DNA of 23,782 bases from an uncultured Clostridia bacterium (GTDB lineage: Bacteria > Bacillota > Clostridia > Lachnospirales > Lachnospiraceae), in NCBI GenBank assembly GCA_946405675.1, contig CAMJIC010000011.1, positions 1 to 23,782 of the forward strand, given 5' to 3'. How positions within the stretch are numbered: position 1 is the first letter of the stretch; the number at the start of each line of letters is the position of its first letter. Shown here piece by piece: positions 22,239-23,782 of this stretch. Position numbers and translations under genes: made by a program. The notes beneath the pieces are model-generated. The model had not been told where the DNA came from, searched no databases, and was given only the letters and a program-made list of their open reading frames with translations.

Positions 22239-23600
22239 TCACTCCTCGCCCAGAAGCTTCATGACTTTCCGCTCATTGTAGAACTTCATGAGCAGCGCTG
22301 CAAAGAGGCACAGGACCGTGGATGAGATTGCCGCGATCCGGTAGCCGGTTCCGCTTTCACGTCCGATCGTCGCCAGGGACGTGAAAAGGATGGCGGCCAG
22401 GGACTGGCCGAGCTTCATGGCAAAGGTTCTGGCGGCGAAAAACATGCCGTCATGGTTTTCGCCTGTCTGAGCTTCATCGCTCTTCGCGATGTCCGCGACG
22501 ACGGTCTGCGGAAGAATGCCAAGGATCGCCATGGCCGGCGCTGCCAGAACCATGACCGCGATTCCGAAGATCATGCCCTGATTGGTTCCCGCCTGTCCCT
22601 GGGACAGGGCCGTGATCAGGTATACAACGGAGAATTCCACGAAGGCGAAGATGATCAGGCCCTTCTTTGCGAATCGTTTCGTCAGCTTCCCGACAAACGC
22701 ATAGAGGCAGACGGAAAGAAGTGTCATCCCGATATAGAATACCGTATTCATGGTCTCCGGCAGCTTCATCAATGATGTGACGAAGAAGGTCAGGCCGGAC
22801 TGGAACATGGTGATCGCGACCCAGTAGCAGATGTCCGAGCCGACGAAGATCCGGAACTCTTTGTTCGCAAAGGTCTTGGCGAGGGAAGAAAAGGCATTTC
22901 CCTCCACAGGCTTCACGTCAACAAAGTCTTTTTCATTGATGGTGAAGGTCGGCACCAGAAGGCAGACCAGCGCGAATACTGCCAGAACGACAAAAGTGAC
23001 GCGGATTGCCATGACCCTTCCGAGCGCCGGTGTCAGCGCTCCCCAGATAAAGGGGCATGCGTATCCCAGCGCGGATCCGAAGATAAAGGTAAATGAGATC
23101 GCGGTGGAGATTGCGGTCAGCTCTTCCTGCGTTCCTGACAGCTCTGCGATCAGTGCATTGTAGGGTGTGCAGTACACGGTCATGAACAGGTAGAACAAAA
23201 GCATCATGACCATGACCCAGACACCATTCACCGGGCTTGTCTTGTTGATCGGCGTCCAGTAGATCAGGACAGTCGCGATGGCCAGCGGGATTGCTGCTTT
23301 CCTCATGAATGGCAGCCGCCTTCCTTTCGGGTTTTTGCTCTTATCCGACAGGTTCGCGATCCACGGGTCTGTGACCGCGTCAAACAGCCGCCCCAGTGCG
23401 TAAATGCCCCCAAGGATCGTCACCAGTCCCAGAATTACACGCCCTTGCGGGAGGAAAACGGTCTGCCCGGCAGCGAGCATCTCCTCATTGGGCTCATAAA
23501 AACTGATGACCCAGTTTGTAACGATCGCAGACAATGTACTCCATCCAAGCTGCCCGATCGCAAACATCCAGACTACCTTCCGTGTCAGTTTCTTTTTCAC
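22239..23600 (-). CDS. GPH-family (MelB-like) sugar:cation symporter
   Basis: A 453-residue membrane protein with about 12 helices of the glycoside-pentoside-hexuronide family. The family signature GRLFDAVTDPWIANLSD is followed by KSKNPKGRRLPFM, with the cation-site Asp pair at 74 and 78. The substrate is probably a glycoside or related sugar but cannot be assigned. I chose the GTG at 23600, with AGGGGG about 7 nt upstream, because the protein then starts like other GPH carriers (KKKLTRKVVWMFAIGQLG). The ATG at 23642 and a TTG at 23651 have no ribosome binding site and abut the terminator hairpin. GalT two genes away may process its substrate (inference). Confidence 0.9.
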   Translation of the reverse strand: MKKKLTRKVVWMFAIGQLGWSTLSAIVTNWVISFYEPNEEMLAAGQTVFLPQGRVILGLVTILGGIYALGRLFDAVTDPWIANLSDKSKNPKGRRLPFMRKAAIPLAIATVLIYWTPINKTSPVNGVWVMVMMLLFYLFMTVYCTPYNALIAELSGTQEELTAISTAISFTFIFGSALGYACPFIWGALTPALGRVMAIRVTFVVLAVFALVCLLVPTFTINEKDFVDVKPVEGNAFSSLAKTFANKEFRIFVGSDICYWVAITMFQSGLTFFVTSLMKLPETMNTVFYIGMTLLSVCLYAFVGKLTKRFAKKGLIIFAFVEFSVVYLITALSQGQAGTNQGMIFGIAVMVLAAPAMAILGILPQTVVADIAKSDEAQTGENHDGMFFAARTFAMKLGQSLAAILFTSLATIGRESGTGYRIAAISSTVLCLFAALLMKFYNERKVMKLLGEE

Positions 23601-23649
23601 GTCAATCCCCCTTGTTCCATTGTTGTCAGCCGCCAGTTTCATTTTCCGC

Positions 23650-23685
23650 AAAAAACCCCGGATCTATGATAACACAGATCCGGGG
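23650..23685 (-). terminator. Intrinsic terminator just upstream of the sugar transporter
   Basis: On the minus strand CCCCGGATCT (23685-23676) pairs perfectly with AGATCCGGGG (23665-23656) around a 10-nt loop and is followed by six Ts. It points toward the transporter gene, 50 bp before its GTG. It either ends a gene outside the window or acts as an attenuator in the transporter leader. Confidence 0.85.
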
Positions 23686-23736
23686 CATGATATGCGATGA
23701 TTCCGCATGAGTTTGCGCAAAATCAATCGTTAGGAG

Positions 23737-23776
23737 CTGTTCAGAAATAACTTGTACATATGACGCAGGACAAACG
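23737..23776. repeat. Dispersed repeat (AATAACTTGTACAT family), copy 3
   Basis: CTGTTCAGAAATAACTTGTA followed by CATATGACGCAGGACAAACG is the longest-matching partner of the copy at 12236-12274. It also carries CTGTTCAGAA, the inner word of the palindromes at 21-52 and 12731-12762, so it links the two repeat groups. It lies upstream of the sugar transporter. Confidence 0.6.
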
Positions 23777-23782
23777 TTCATA

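Overview
The window looks like a gut-type member of the Clostridia, most likely Lachnospiraceae. Reasons: a long minus-strand housekeeping cluster in the order priA-def-fmt-rsmB-rlmN-PP2C-prkC-rsgA that is typical of Firmicutes; a meso-DAP type MurE; a Firmicute-type (class II) GalT; an archaeal-type ProRS; a secreted Ig-like/CAP-domain protein behind a cyclic-di-GMP-I riboswitch; and fairly GC-rich sequence with strong GGAGG-type ribosome binding sites. I cannot name a species. No phage, transposase, CRISPR array, rRNA or tRNA gene was seen.

Positions 1-12010 (minus strand): one probable operon of nine genes. It is read from a TTGAGC/TATAAT promoter at 11982-12010 through murE, priA, def, fmt, rsmB, rlmN, the PP2C phosphatase, prkC and rsgA, and ends at a hairpin/T-tract at 66-106. 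It joins peptidoglycan precursor synthesis, replication restart, initiator-Met formylation and deformylation, rRNA methylation, cell-wall-sensing Ser/Thr phosphorylation and 30S maturation. Several genes overlap or nearly touch, which suggests translational coupling.

Positions 12011-12423 have no protein gene. They hold a GC-rich structured region with two tandem 33-nt hairpins whose stems covary, a dispersed repeat, more hairpins, and then a promoter for a SmtB/CzrA-like zinc-sensor repressor (12424-12729, plus strand). A 55-bp palindromic repeat abuts the repressor's stop codon and is repeated exactly, inverted, at position 1. The two copies therefore bracket the whole housekeeping operon.

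Positions 12802-16904 (minus strand): a secreted CAP-domain protein under a c-di-GMP-I riboswitch with a downstream terminator; a two-gene unit of a PII-like small protein translationally coupled to a CPA2-type cation/proton antiporter; and an EamA/DMT transporter.

Positions 16905-23782: prolyl-tRNA synthetase and galactose-1-phosphate uridylyltransferase (both minus), a DUF402 protein (plus), a GT2 glycosyltransferase fused to a GtrA membrane domain (minus, with a near-consensus promoter), and a GPH/MelB-type sugar transporter (minus) with an intrinsic-terminator-like hairpin in its leader. GalT and the sugar carrier could both serve galactoside use, but that is inference from proximity.

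Intergenic DNA is rich in palindromes. Several have one imperfect pair that becomes a G-U wobble only in RNA from one strand, and that strand matches the neighbouring gene.
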